From Limonium bicolor (Eukaryota; Streptophyta; Magnoliopsida; Caryophyllales; Plumbaginaceae): a DNA stretch of 64,000 bases. A program made the position numbers and the translations under genes. Where the stretch lies: assembly GCA_023374045.1 (NCBI GenBank), contig CM041781.1:142902982-142966981 (forward strand). Reading direction: 5' to 3'. The notes under the pieces were generated by a model, which was not told where the DNA came from, did not search any database, and saw only the letters and a program-made list of their open reading frames with translations. Below are positions 23,771-36,865 of the stretch, piece by piece (position 1 is the first letter of the stretch; each line of letters begins with the position of its first letter).

Positions 23771-23775
23771 CATTG
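23771..23775. other. Target site duplication, right copy (nested element)
   Basis: cattg directly after the right LTR. Confidence 0.9.
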
Positions 23776-26700
23776 GATAGAAGGTCTGGTTGTGCATTCT
23801 TACTTCTCTATGCACATCATTGGGACATCCCAAGGAAACTTCAAGGGTGTTCTGGTCTCATTCTCTAACAGAAGAGTATTCTATCACTGATAAGTGAAAG
23901 TTCTTGTTGAGGGGTTTATTTCCACTCACAATCCTCACGACAAGGTTTACTGTGTTAGCCTCTGCTTATGTACTTCCACCATTCATACAATGGTTCGTCG
24001 TTTGCTTTGTTGACTACAGAGTATACTACTCTTTTAAGTCTTTATGCTCTTTAAGCGTTATCACTCTATAATCCACATTGTGCACATTCGGTGTTTGCTT
24101 ATAACCCGACTACTCTTTCGGTGTTCAACCACTGTTATCAAAGTTCTCTCATTCATACTATTCTTGGAATTTTCCTTTTCTCGTTCAAGTTGTTCCTTGA
24201 CAATAATCATATGCTCAAGCTTGATGTTTTAATGGGTGAAAGCTTTTTCTGAAGGATTCACCTAATCGCCGCATAGCGGCCTCATGATAATGAAAGGTAT
24301 CCCCACTCCACTAAGTTCTCATAGTTCCCGAGCGTGGGTCGAATCAGTGGTGTCGTCGCTAGATTCTTATGTCTCTGTACTACTGTTACTATAGAGAGCA
24401 GTAAGGGCAACTAAAGCCTTGTCAACTGTATACTAGGCTGATGCTCTAGTGACAGTGACACTAACGTAGTCTTACTCTAAGCTGCTCATTACACTGAATT
24501 CAAATTGAGTGGTTCGATTGCCTCTCTATTCATTGTATGAAATAATATCTCTTCTCTTACTGGTGCAATTCTCTACAATTCTTCTTATTGTTTAACGTGG
24601 GTTTTGTAACCGTTTAAATCTACATAACGTAGTTGGTTCATGGCTTTTAAGCCACATTGCTTCGAGCTATGCTCCTTGCAGGCTGTTTATACATATTTCT
24701 ACTTCTCCGTATACCATCATATGGTTGGAGGTATTACTAGGCTCCATGGCAAGGTCGTTGCATTACGCTTCCGTTCATGGGAGGCCCTCAGGCAATATCA
24801 GGTATTAATCAGTGCCTCTTAGCAATTTAGGGTATTTCCTGTTAAGTGGAATTCCTTCGGTGTTCTAACCGAGTGTTCGTTTTAGCTCCCGTGTTCTTAT
24901 CACGACGCTTCGTTCAACCGTTGTTGACTCAGACACCCTTCAAGGATTGCTTATAGGTGTTGTTAGGTTACGCCATTACATCTGGCTAATAAATATGAGT
25001 ATGTCTGGTCGACTATACCGCCTTGCAGCACCGTATCCCGAACTATCCCGTTTAGGGTTATAATGTCACCCATTCTTGGGTAGACCATTAATGTTTTCTC
25101 CTTGTGTTCTTGACCGGGTTCAACATCCTCTTCAATGAAGTATGATATTTCCCATTAGTCTTGGTGATTGCCTTACTGTACTTAAGCTGGGTATTCATTC
25201 CAACTTCCATGTATTTCTTTTGAGATTCTCGAGACATATCCAATGTTTATATTAAATAATCTGTGCTCCTTGCACTTCTTGACTTCCAATCATTTCCTTG
25301 GAACGGGTTCCTTGATTCCTTTAAACTTGCTAGCTTAACTAAATTCTTTCTCTCGGTCGTTCGTGGTATCCAACTGTTCTGGCTTGCACTTACTTCGCTA
25401 ACCGTAGAACGGAGTCGACTACTCCTCGTGTTCTGTACACCACTTGTATACATATGTGGGGTACCTTACTGATACATTGCTACTTGCCCGACTAACCTAT
25501 AAGTAGGTCTGTCAGGCCCGCAAGCTCCTCTGGAGTGCGGTCGTCCCACATCTCGTTTTGTACACTCGTAGCGTTCGTCACACACCTAAGTGAAGTATTC
25601 TGTTGTCAACCCCTCTCATATCGTCCTATGGTATCTTATTGTGAATCTTCTTGTTTGGTTTTAAAAATTTGGGGGTTTTAAAAGAAATATTTTACGTTTT
25701 GAAAGAAAATTTGAGTTGAAATTAAAATCTTCATGGCATTTCCATGCGGGGGGTAGTCTGACCGAGTCTAGCTTCTCGCTGACTGGTATATTATATTAAT
25801 GCAATGGTCAGGCCATTAGGCCCTTCCAAGGTTTCATTATTCAAGTTATTTGGATTGTGATCCTATAATTTCCTCATTCGCCATTGTGGTACTTTACTAA
25901 GTACTTGTTGGTAGTTAAAAGTTTCTCCGATCAGCCCTGTCATTACGGCACTTGCCATAGCAAGTGCACCAAGCAGGTTGGTTTTCGGTTTAACATACAC
26001 CAGTTACGGTATTGTTTCCATCCGCATTCGGTAGCCTTGTTGGCTCTCCCTTTGATCTTCTAATCTTGATAGTCAATCTTCTGAGTAGCTTCTCAATGTT
26101 CTTGACATGGTTGTCATTATTCAGGGTGCTTCTCCACTCTCGGAGATCCCTACGTACCTAGTCCTGTGTCTTCCCTCGTTGCTCATTCCCACGCGTTTAC
26201 CGTGGTTACCGAGGCTTATCTCTTCCTTATGAACTACATCTGTAGTCCTATTGGAGTGTATTCCGTAAATGTTCTCGTAGCTGTATGAGCTATGTCGGCC
26301 AGGTATTGTAACCTCTTTGGCGTTGTAGTTTTAAAGTTAACCACTCTTAACTATTTCCTTAGTCGGTTAGTGTACTGTTGGTGGTATTATCAACTGTTAC
26401 AGTCTCGTAGACATGTGTCTCGGATTCGTTACTTCTCCTTTTCCGCGTCGCACGGTTGGTGCTTTCCTTCTTGCTGATCAAGAGGGGTTCTCGCGACTGC
26501 TAAGCATGTCGCCCCATGCTGTTGTAAATTTCAATCTCTTTATGGTTAGGATTCTCAATCTTCCGCTATTAAGTGCGGGTATTGTCGTTCAAACGGGAAC
26601 TGTCTCCGGGATTCCGGTTCTTGGAATCTACCGTATGACAGGTTCTTTTCTCTTATAGGAATATTTCACAACTGCCAGATCGGGTTTTCCCGAGTATGAG

Positions 26701-26888
26701 AGGATTTTCCTTCTCTCTGGCGCTCTTTCCCGAGTTATACATTGGGGGATGTGGAGGGCGGGTATAGATATTGTAGGTTTCCAGTTCACACTAGGGTTCC
26801 TATCTAGCGTATCTCTCACGCTATCACTCAACCCTTAGCCCTAAATCTCTAATTCCTAACTCCGTATTTCCTAAACTAGGTATTTCCA
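23776..26888 (-). other. Decayed internal region of the second element, gag side
   Basis: About 3.1 kb where gag, protease and RT would be expected on the minus strand. I found no zinc knuckle, DSG or DD motif. Short ORFs on both strands have no family features. Confidence 0.55.
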
Positions 26889-26899
26889 GTCTGATACCA
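26889..26899 (-). other. Primer binding site (second element)
   Basis: Element strand tggtatcagac; the first ten bases match initiator tRNA-Met. Separated from the LTR by five bases, as in the first element. Confidence 0.88.
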
Positions 26900-26904
26900 C
26901 TTTT

Positions 26905-29900
26905 TGTAACATCCCTACCGCTAAACATAATATTATCTCCTAATTTCCTCGTACATCCTTACCTTCACAGCGGAAATCCGAATCCAACGGTGGGTGAAAC
27001 AATGCCGTTAGTCTCCCACGTGACTAACAAGGCCTAATCCAAATACAGTCACGGTATGATGGACCGGAATACCCGAGTACTTCAACAATTACAATCAACA
27101 TTTCAATTCCAAACCGAGTATATACAATTCTGCAATCAATACAGTGCCCAACACTTACAATCCAATATACCTAGTCTACTAAGGTACAATCCAAAATTCT
27201 TCATTTCTCACAAGCCTATACATCCATCTATGAGTTCAACATCTCCCTCAAGTCTATCAAGGTCTGCATAACTTCCAAATACCAAGGGGTGTACAACAGG
27301 GTACATCGGCTACTCAGAAGGGCTACAAGCCCGTGTACAACACAATAGGCTATTCAAAACAATCCTAACTACCAGAAGTGTAACAATCCGGTCTCTGACA
27401 TCGACCATCTCGGGTACCTGAAATAAAAACGGTGCCCCAAGGGGCTCAGCAAATTGCTGGCATGAAATCCGCATACCCCGCGTGCTAACGGGGGTACGCC
27501 GACTACTTGGTCGCCTACATGGGGTTCATTTTAATTCAAGCAAACATGCTATATGAACAACATTATAATCATGCATAGGCACACTCATACATAAAGCATC
27601 AACACGTAATGGAAACAATTCACAAGTCATCCATTCAACACTTACGAGGCCCCTGAGATTCACTTCTCAAGTTCTAGCCTCATCACTTGTTAGTCAATTT
27701 CTTATCCGGGTTAATCGGATGTTCTCAACTCTTTTACTCTTGATCAATGACTTACACTAGCCATGATCTTTACTTTACCAATTAATCCTCTTTTCAATAA
27801 TACTCAAGTCAAGTCGGTATGACCTCCGAGCAGAGACTACTCTATCTCACCACCGGGCTTTAGGTTGGCTTACTTCCCCGGGTTGCTGCCCATAAAGGGA
27901 TTTGGACCCTGAGGAAGGTTGGACCAGAACTCGGAAACAACCTCTCATATTTCCTCATTCTCACGCGTGGCCGAAACTATAGCGGACTTCTTACATACTA
28001 CAAGTTACCATTTTTCTCAAGTTAGAAATGTCACAAGGTTAGGGAGTTAGTGAAAATCTTTCATTCCATACCTCATGGTTAGTACACTTCACATCCAAGC
28101 AAGTAAATACTTCATCCAACAATTATTCCTTTCATGAATTATACAACCTTATAGGATAGTCACCACTCAACAAGGAATAATACATCACAAGCATAAGGAA
28201 ATGCAATAAACCATATTCGTGCATTTATCTTGATTAGGTGATTGCATATAACACACAAACACACAAATCAAGGAAACCTCGTTAGCATACAGGGCATGAG
28301 AAAATCATACCGTTCACCGTAGTTCTTGGATTGCCGATTACATATCTATAATTAACCTAACCCATTTCATCTTTAGTGTTTCCGATTTACAATTACTAAC
28401 TCCTTACATTTCAAACTCATTCACATAAGTTACTTACTTCTCATTACTTCTCAAGCTTGTTTATACCACTAATGACCATTACATATCATTAATTAAGTCT
28501 TAACAATCATATAATATCAATACCATTCAAATCCCCATCTTAAAATTCCATTTATACACATCTTAAAGCACTTTTGGGTTGGTCCGGGACCTTGCCCGGG
28601 TCCAAGTCCCGGACCCAACCTTAGGCAAACTCTCGACAATTTTTAATGGCTGGTCCGGGTCCTAGTACTCGACTCAAGTCCCGGACCAGGTGATGAAGAA
28701 AGTCTCGGCCATTTTAAATGGGGTGGTCCGGGTCCTTGTATGGGACCTAAGTCCCGGACCACTCCCTGACTACACTCACGACCGTTTTTACATGTTGGTC
28801 CGGGACTTGGTCCTGGACCTAAGTCCCAGACCCTGGTACATTTTGACAGATTTTACATTTTCAGTTTTTGTTCTAACTCCATTCTTTTGCCCATTTCTTC
28901 CCCAATATTCCCACATATTTTCTAGCATGTTTTAGCACTAATTTGACACTCTAAACCTCCCTAATTCCTTCACTAAACTCATTACTCATTTCTTGGTTTC
29001 CTTACACAATTTTCCCAGTCTTATTTTTCCTAAAAACTCTTAAGTACAGTTTTTGTTCTCTTTCTTTTCACTAACCAAATGGTCCTTCTACTAATGTCAT
29101 CTAGTTATGAAACTTGCATTATTTACATCCCATGTTCTACTCGACTACACAATTCTCTTCTAATCCAAAACCATGATGATTAACTACTCAAATTGAACTC
29201 TAGAACACACCTAGACCAACCTAGGTTATTTCTCCTCATTAAACACCTAAGTCATCTAGTTTGCTACAGAAATTTCGACAGAGTTTCCCCACAATTTTAA
29301 CATTCCCAAAGCATTATTTTCATTCACCTAAATATACTCAACTAGCCATATCCACAAGGGATACTAACAACACATAATTTCGTGCACAATCTCAATAATA
29401 ATCCCAATGTGCATAAGTCTTAAATACTTGGCTCTAAGGCCCTTAAACATTACATAGATAATACTAGAATACCTCTATTACTTGCTTACCATTGCAGTAG
29501 CTTACACAATACTAAGACAATGTAATTTCCCATACTACAAGACATTAAAGTTCATTCAAAGGTAAGTCCATTACCTTGTGATTTCTAGTTTTCCTTTCCT
29601 TCTTTTTTTCTCCTTTCTTCTTGCTTCCTTCCTTTGTTTCTCGTTTACAATTTGGCCAAGCTACAGCCCACGTTCGAGGGTATACATAACAACACTAGTA
29701 AATACTTAACTCTAGAATTAAACCCTAGAATTCAAGAGAAGGTTTGAAGCTCAAAAATGAGAGATTACCTTCAAATCTCTAGATGAAGTGTTTGGCTAGC
29801 AAGACAACAAGATTCCAGCTCCTAACTTGAAGCCAAAACCGGCTGGAACAAGAGGAGAATGGAGTTCAAGAGCTGGGAATTTTTGGTTGTCAAAATAAGC

Positions 29901-30889
29901 TAGAAAAGAAGGATTTTTGAACTTCTTTTTACCTTAAACCAACCAGGGGATGATGTAGTTCACAATGGTATTATTCAAACTTCAAAAGGAGCTCCAACTA
30001 TGGTGAGCAACTTCACCATTTTCAGATTTTGAAAAGAGGGGAATGATCTCCAAGAAGAGGGGAGTTTGGTGGTGTAATTTTTGTAGAGTTTCAACCTTGT
30101 TTAAGGCATGAAAGATGAAGAAGAAGTGAGGGCTGAGTGGAGCTCTACAAAATCGCCATTGTTGGATGGGAGGAAGAAGATGGAGTTCAGAATGGGGGAG
30201 GGAATACGTGAGAGAAAAGGGAATGAGGAGGAGAGAGATTAAGATTTGCTTTTGTACTTTCTTTCTTTTTACTTTATGGTTTTGTCCTCTAGTAACCAAT
30301 AGAGAGTGTAGGAATTAATTAATTGGACAAGAGGAATGCTGACTCACTCTCAAAAACCGGGCCACTATATTATTGCCACGAAAGGGCATTTTCGTCTTTT
30401 GGAAATAAATGCTACAATTCTCCCGGTTTCATCACTATTCACTAACCGGGTCTGTTTTCTGGAATTTTCTCGTTTCTTTAATTTTAATGGCTCTAGACCT
30501 TCATTAGTGTTTAATTATAGATATTTGATTGACTATAATTTTTACGAGTCCATAAAACCCGCTTAAAGTCACGTTTCCCCTATTTCCTCGAAAAACGTGC
30601 TTTAAGGCTCGTTTGCATTTTAAACCCATTTTATGGATCCGTTTTCTTCGGGAATTACTCCCACATGTTCATTTAGGCATAATTAAGCCCTAAGAATCCA
30701 TTTAGGATCCTAATCGAGGTCACATACCTCCTATGGTTGTGTAACGCTCATTTTTACGTTTTACGCTTTTTAAGCGTTTTCTCTTTTCTTTTGGTTTTAT
30801 TTTCTTCACTAATATTCTTTAGGCACTATTAGGCCCTTAAATACCATATTAGAATGATTAATCACCATAGTTAAGTTCGGGGTATTTCA
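26905..30889 (-). repeat. 5' LTR of the second Tekay element (3985 bp)
   Basis: Plus-strand tgtaacatccc ... ggggtatttca. Direct repeat of 14289-18345. Contains a complete four-unit hairpin array (about 28576-28842) and the conserved LTR block at 27431-27520. Confidence 0.93.
28576..28842. repeat. Hairpin repeat array in the LTR (second element, 5' LTR)
   Basis: Four cores of ggtccggg ... cccggacc type at about 73-base spacing; the last is complete here and shortened in the other LTR. Confidence 0.8.
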
Positions 30890-30894
30890 TTGTG
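30890..30894. other. Target site duplication, right copy (second Tekay element)
   Basis: ttgtg directly after the LTR end. Confidence 0.9.
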
Positions 30895-32649
30895 AGCCTC
30901 GATTTTCAAACCACTATCCTATGTTGATTCATATCTAATTGAGTTCTAGCTCCACTTATAACATACAGTTAATAACTATGTACAAAAACATTAATTATTA
31001 AACCCCAAGCAAGCTCACTGGAACCTATTACGAGTCGCCAGCCAATTTTAACCTACGACAAATTCGGAAAGGTAGAGTTCGGGTTCAGGGGCTAGGTATT
31101 CAACTTTTTGGGTTCAAATTACTTTCACTACCCTTCTAAGTCGTTTTTCCTCTACTTATGTCGTTTACGGTTTTTTACGAAGTCAGTTTAACTAAAGTGC
31201 ACGAGTTTCTAATTTTTTTGTGTTTTTTAACATTTTTTAACTGAAAATTAAAGTGAAAATTAAAATTAACCAAACTAGGTTATGAAGGCCGAATTAGGTC
31301 AAATTTTACTTCTGTCCGTGGCCACTGACCTAATGTACGAACTAACAGACCCTAGTTAACCTAATTGATTAGAAAAGTCGAATTTGTAATAAAACAAAAT
31401 TTTGAAAAGTCTGGGGTCACGGACAGGCGTCAGTGGGCCCGGAAATGTGTTTAGAAAACCTAAGAATTTGAAAATTTAAAACCCGCCACTGTCCGAGGCT
31501 GTCCCTGGTCGTGGACGGGCCGTTCGGGACCCCGGACAGGCCGTCTGATGGCACGGACTAGCCACGGACGGTGGCTTTCGTGCACTTCCCGATGGTGTTT
31601 TCGGCTCAAATTTTATGAAGATGTAGCCTGAAAGATTTCCAGTATATTAGTGCTTGAAAGAATTCAAACTTTGAATTAATACCGAAACTTAACGAACAAG
31701 TTATTAAGCAGAAACAGAAACAACCAACAACTCAGAAGCCGGAAAAGGTCGGTTCAAACCCAAATTTTAACTGAGGGTTAATTAAGTCGAATTGAGTTCA
31801 AAAAATCTGAATTTCTACTATTTTACATTTAGATTCAAGATGATCCTTCATGTCGGGATTCCTCAAAAGCCTCGTTGATGCCGCTTCCGGATTGAATTCT
31901 ACCCGAACCTCTGACTACTGGTGGTTGGCAGTGTTCTTCACATTTTCATAGTGATTTTGTGGCTACTTGATGATTGTGGTAGCAATGGGAGTTGGAAAAC
32001 AAGTTTATGTGGTGATTTCGGTGAATTTTTGGTGAGATTTCGGTGCTCAAGAGTTGAAAAACGTGAGAGGTTTGAGATGACTGGGTATTATAATTGTTTA
32101 GGGTTCTTGAGGTTCTGATTTTATGGAGAGAAAATGTCTCTTATATAGACAACACTAAAGATAGAGTAAACTCAGTAAAAATTGAAGTTTACTGGGATTT
32201 GGTCGGGGGACCTCTGAAAGGAATCTGGCTATAAATTTTATCAGCATGTAAAGGGAGATATTCTGATTTTTATAAGGAAAATTTGGAATTTTTTATAAAG
32301 GAACATTTTTAAATTCATTTTCTCGTCAAATATGTTCAAAATTACTAGGAAATTATTGGAAATTCGAAAATTCAAAATTCCAATGCCATTATGCTCTAAA
32401 TGTCATCCTTTATCATGTGTTAAAATTTTAAAGCATTCCAAGTTGATTTTTTCATTTTTGGAGGAGAGAGAAAGTCTACGAGATGGCTTAGGAGCCCTGC
32501 AAATTATAAAAACACCACTCGTGATGACCAAGCTGTCACCAATGTCCTGAAACATGCTAATCAATCTGAGATTATGCGCCCTTTGACCAAATTATCCTTT
32601 ATAGCACTTGTGTCTTGAAGTACCCTTTTCTGGGGGTCAAATTTTAGGT
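30895..32649. other. Unassigned repeat-like DNA with GC-rich inverted repeats
   Basis: No coding domain. 31420-31590 has cacggacagg, ggacgggcc and similar inverted motifs, reminiscent of the hairpin arrays in the Tekay LTRs and possibly a fragment of a third such LTR. The rest is AT-rich and unassigned. Confidence 0.4.
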
Positions 32650-32835
32650 ATAACACCCACGCCTAGGTCAACGTCGTGCGCCCTGCCCTTCGGGTCGTCA
32701 TCGCACATCAAGCGCACCGATCGATGTCGTGTGCCCCGCCTTCATGTCGTTGCCACCTGTCCCGCACTCATACCTTCGCATGACACCTGCGCCTGCTCGT
32801 TACTGCGCGTGCCTCGTTGCCTTACACGTCTTTCC
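32650..32835. repeat. GC-rich degenerate minisatellite, right block
   Basis: Same type of unit as 13950-14283 (gtcgtgcgccctgccc, gggtcgtcatcgc). Probably part of one repeat family that existed before the retroelements inserted. Confidence 0.6.
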
Positions 32836-34424
32836 TGAATAAATTGAAAAGGATTTCATGAGTTTGATGGAATCAAATTGCAAGCAAACTCATTTGTTGA
32901 CCCAAATGCAATTAATAGATTAAGCATGTTTTAGCAAAGAAACACAACAAAATAAGGAATATGATAAACAAGTGTGATATTCATTGGATTTCAGATGATG
33001 TATACTTAAAACCTCGCTTAACCTCATGGTAGTGTCGGCCTAACCTAATACAAGTTATTGAGATTGATTGAAGTCAACTTTTGCATATCATGATTATGAA
33101 GTTGTTTGATTCAGTAATGTCAACCTAGAATAATTAACATGAATTAGACCTATGATCCGAATAAACCGAGCAATTCAGAGGCTAACCTGAACCAAAAGTT
33201 ACCCAAACCAAAGTCATTCAAGCCGAAAGTCACCATACTGATTCAAATCGACCCAAAATTTCAATAAACAAAAGTTAACCTGAACAAACCGAATTCACCC
33301 GACCTGATCCAACCCAAACCAAATACTGACCGATTAAAAATTAACGCAAACTGAACTGAACCGAATCCAACCCAACCCAACCCAAACCGATTGACTCGAA
33401 TTGCCACCTCGATATAATAGTGGGGAGCTTAAACGTAAATAGTTGAACTGATTTTGTGAAATAGTTTGTTTGGTTGAATGGAAAAGTCTAGTGCTATATT
33501 TGTTTAGTTCAATATAACATATATAGAAATAATGCTCAAATAGCCGTCAAACTATTATGCACACATCAGTTTCAATACTACCAAAGCTACTTTATAATAG
33601 CATACAAAGCTAAAAGCTGAAATTGGGACAGCATAATATAAAAATATATTATTAAGAATACACACAAAACTTAATTATAATAGTTAAGCAAATATTATTA
33701 ATTAAAAAAATGAAGTCTAATATTAGATTAAGAAAATATTATTATGTCTAAAGAGACTAAACAAAAGACTCTAATAAATTATATAAAATTCTTTTTGATC
33801 AAAATTATTAATTATTAATTATAAATATTTAATTTGTAAAATTAAATTATTTGAAAATTATTAAGAAATGCCAAAGTAAATCTACTATGAATTAATTTAA
33901 CATATATACTTTTGTGAAATGTAACTTTCTCTTTGAAATACTATGAATTATATGTTAATTTAAATTTAATTTAGTTGGTTTTTATTAGATACTAATAGTA
34001 TTTATATTTTCAACAAGCATATTAAAAATAACTTCTAATATATTCTACATTCTAAAATGTGAGTACTGTAGTAAAAGGTGTATTATATATTTCTGGATAT
34101 TGATTTGGATAATATAGAGTACATTAATTAACTACTTCCACATATTTTTAGATACCATACACGGCATCTCTAATTTGTAAGCAACTTGGTTTCTTCATTG
34201 TTTACAAAATCCATTTACGTTTTAACTGTCCCGTTTTTGTAGTGACAGTTATGTCATCAAATGGCAGTGTTCAATTCCGATACATCAACTCAGTTCAAGA
34301 CAAAACCCAATCAACATATAAAGTGCACATGCTTTTCTTTCTTAATCATCAATTTGGATCACATCTCACGTCCATCCCTGAATCATCAATACATAACATT
34401 GGATCTTCTGGATCCCATCGTATG
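32836..34424. other. AT-rich intergenic DNA with a degenerate hAT-like patch
   Basis: About 33140-33410 is rich in aacccaaacc/accgaa motifs and starts tagacctatgatcc, like decayed hAT MITEs, but I found no target duplication. The remainder is very AT-rich with no gene signal. Confidence 0.4.
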
Positions 34425-34590
34425 GGGCGGAGTCAGAAATAGAAGTTGAGGGGTAAAGACAGAATTATAAAAAGTTAGTGGTTTTTTATTAAATTTTTCT
34501 AAAAATAATTTCTATTACCTTATAATTTTGTGTAATTTAACAAAATTAGGGGTATTTTACTCCCGCAAGAATACCCTTGGCTCCGCCACT
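34425..34590. repeat. Inverted-repeat MITE candidate
   Basis: Left end gggcggagtcagaa and right end ttggctccgccac are inverted copies of a motif common in plant MITEs. No convincing target duplication. Confidence 0.4.
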
Positions 34591-35219
34591 ATGCACGAGG
34601 CTTGTTATCACTTGTCCACATGGAGTTGTCAAGGGTCAACATCCAATAAGGGTGGCGATCATCATTCTATCATTTTTTTTTTGTTTTTAACTCAATAAGG
34701 TTCAAGTGCCTTTTCAGCTGTTGACGTCACGAGACACGGGGGGCACCTCAGTGATGGAGTTAAATATACTAATAATATAGTACCTCGCTCTGAATATCAT
34801 TAGATATGTGTTTTAAATGTTAGTAGATCGGGTTGAAGTGGGACGAGCAATCCAATCTATTACTATTAGGTTGGATTATCTATTATCATCAGTCATGTGA
34901 TTTATCTATTATGCATTCATTCATTACTAGTAAGTGATTCAGTCAGGTGATAATTAGTACAAAATGTCTCTTATAAAAAAATTTATTTAAATTGATTATA
35001 TAAAAGTTTCTTATACATCAAAAATATAAATTGTAATGATAGTATATAACCATTTCAAATTCAAGTACTTTATCAATAGAAAAATGAAAAAAATAAGTAT
35101 ATAAATGTAATAGTATCAAGAATAAGTAAAATAAATTATTATCCACTTATAAAAATTACCCAACACAAAATTGTGTTAAATTAGCTTGATATTTTTTAGA
35201 AGCCACACATCTATGCAAG
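34591..35219. other. AT-rich spacer
   Basis: No gene or element boundary seen. Confidence 0.5.
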
Positions 35220-35227
35220 TTGACATA

Positions 35228-35519
35228 CAGGACGGTCTCGGAGGGTGGCGCATTCCGCTCAACAGAACAGGGCCCCCAAAATAATGGGGCCCCAAATTTT
35301 TTCCGTCAGGTATAATAGTAATTAAATAAATATAGTAAATTGAAATACTTATGATTAAGATATTCACAAATCTTCAAAATATTTATTTTAATTTATTTAT
35401 TTATGAAGTAAAGTGACATTAAATAATGTAGTAATTTTTATATATATACATAATTTAATTTTATAAAAGGTTTCTTTAAATTTAAACACAGGGCCCCCAA
35501 AATCGTTAAGACTGCCCAG
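35228..35519. mobile_element. hAT-type MITE, 292 bp
   Basis: Flanked by an exact 8-bp duplication ttgacata (35220-35227 and 35520-35527). Ends caggacggtct and agactgcccag form an imperfect inverted repeat. Contains agggcccccaaaat near both ends. Confidence 0.8.
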
Positions 35520-35527
35520 TTGACATA

Positions 35528-36610
35528 TAATCATTTATTAGGAAAAAAGACTACAAGTCCATATTAAATAGGATGCGTCTTTAAATAGATGAGGAGTTAG
35601 ATAATAAATAGGTGATTGGCTAGTTAGTGGATGAAAAATTGTTACGCAAATCCATTAGTGACTTGTTTTCCAATTTATTTCAGATTTCCATGTGAATCAA
35701 ATTAATCATAACGTTATTTCATGGTCATCGTCACAAGTTATTCAAACAACATATATACCAATGCGTGCACGGTTTAGCCAGGCTAATTGTGATGATCAAG
35801 GCATGAACGTAGGACTTCTTTTGTTTGAAGCTAAGTAGAACTTGATAACATCTTCGGTCTAATTCTGTGTTTCATTTTCGAACATTGTTAGGGCGACTAA
35901 GTTTATAATAGCTAGAATTATGACTGAAGGTGACAACTTCACACAGTAAGCATTTACAATTGTAGGACCACCAAACAATATTGTGGCTTGAATTGAGCCA
36001 AGGTTAGTGGGCGATGCTCGCAACCCTACATTTATACGAGGACCGTTACCTTCCACTCGATCAAAGAGATTGAAGATTCTTGGAGTGTTATAGGAGCTCA
36101 ATTTTGTTCAGAAATATTAGATGTTTTTGGTATTTTTTATTATAATTTTTTTGTTGAGTGGCTATATTTTGGCAAGTATAAAACAACTCCAATTTTTTAC
36201 CTGTTTTTTTATTCTTTTAGCTATAGTAGTTTTGGATGGTAGAAAAAACTGTAGCCTGAACAAAACATCAGTAATAATACGATTATAAAATATATCGTGG
36301 TTATGACCCTTGTTAGATGAACTAAAATGTCAAATATTCAAAACAGAGGAAGTATTATTCAATAAGTAGAAACCGTAGGTGTAATGATTTAGTTAGGACA
36401 TCAGTCACCTATCGCTCGTGTCATATTGTCAAAATAGTGCACTCCTGTTCTGACGATCTGAATTAGGATTCACAACAGCTGCGAGCTTGAATTCATGGAA
36501 TTATCTTATTCCATTCTAAGGCAAAAACAAAAAACAAAATATATGGGTATTTCTCCCACCAGTGTCCACGGAGCGAGCATTTCGCCGAGAGGGGTGAACG
36601 GGCTATTTGT
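35528..36610. other. Intergenic DNA, no gene recognised
   Basis: One 80-codon minus-strand ORF (35859-36101) has no recognisable motif and is probably chance. Nothing else supported. Confidence 0.45.
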
Positions 36611-36829
36611 GTGGCAGTTCAAACTTTTGGAACTAACAATTTCATATCATTAAATACAAATTTGGAAACTCATAATAGTGTTACAAATGTAAAGAGTATG
36701 GGGAGAGTAGAAAACGGCAGGGTTTTATTATTACTAGATAAGTGTGTACAATAGCCTCTATTTATAGAAAAATAGGAAGTAAAGAGATAACCCTAATAAC
36801 CGGGGTAATATGGACATTCACTATTTACA
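36611..36829 (-). repeat. 3' LTR remnant of a Ty1/copia element
   Basis: On the minus strand, a PPT-like tcaagggagag is followed by tgtaaatagtgaatgtcc and a TATA-like tataaata (near 36760). The right edge at 36829 is well placed; the left edge is a guess. Confidence 0.55.
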
Positions 36830-36865
36830 ATACTCTCCCTTGAATGTCCGATATTGATTGTCTGG

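Larger units (their letters stand above)
14289..30889 (-). mobile_element. Second Tekay-type LTR element, non-autonomous, 16.6 kb with a nested insertion
   Basis: Minus-strand element: 5' LTR 26905-30889, PBS at 26889-26899, internal region 18346-26904, PPT at 18346-18360, 3' LTR 14289-18345. It is flanked by an exact ttgtg duplication. PPT context, PBS and several LTR blocks match the AlkB-bearing element, so it belongs to the same clade. No gag, RT or integrase ORF survives. The only pol trace I can argue for is a chromodomain-like tail read on the minus strand at about 19788-19836, full of stops and C-to-T-like changes. Without the nested element the length would be about 14.1 kb. Probably mobilised by proteins from an intact relative. 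Confidence 0.9.

Noticed and set aside
24741..24780. Plus-strand RNase H motif (catggcaaggtcgttgc) inside the minus-strand second element
   Set aside because: Similar to the first element's HGKVVA codons over about 30 bases, but in the wrong strand and with no similarity on either side. Taken as chance or a scrambled fragment.
33140..33410. Further hAT element
   Set aside because: Ends and motifs are suggestive, but no inverted repeat pair or target duplication could be matched.
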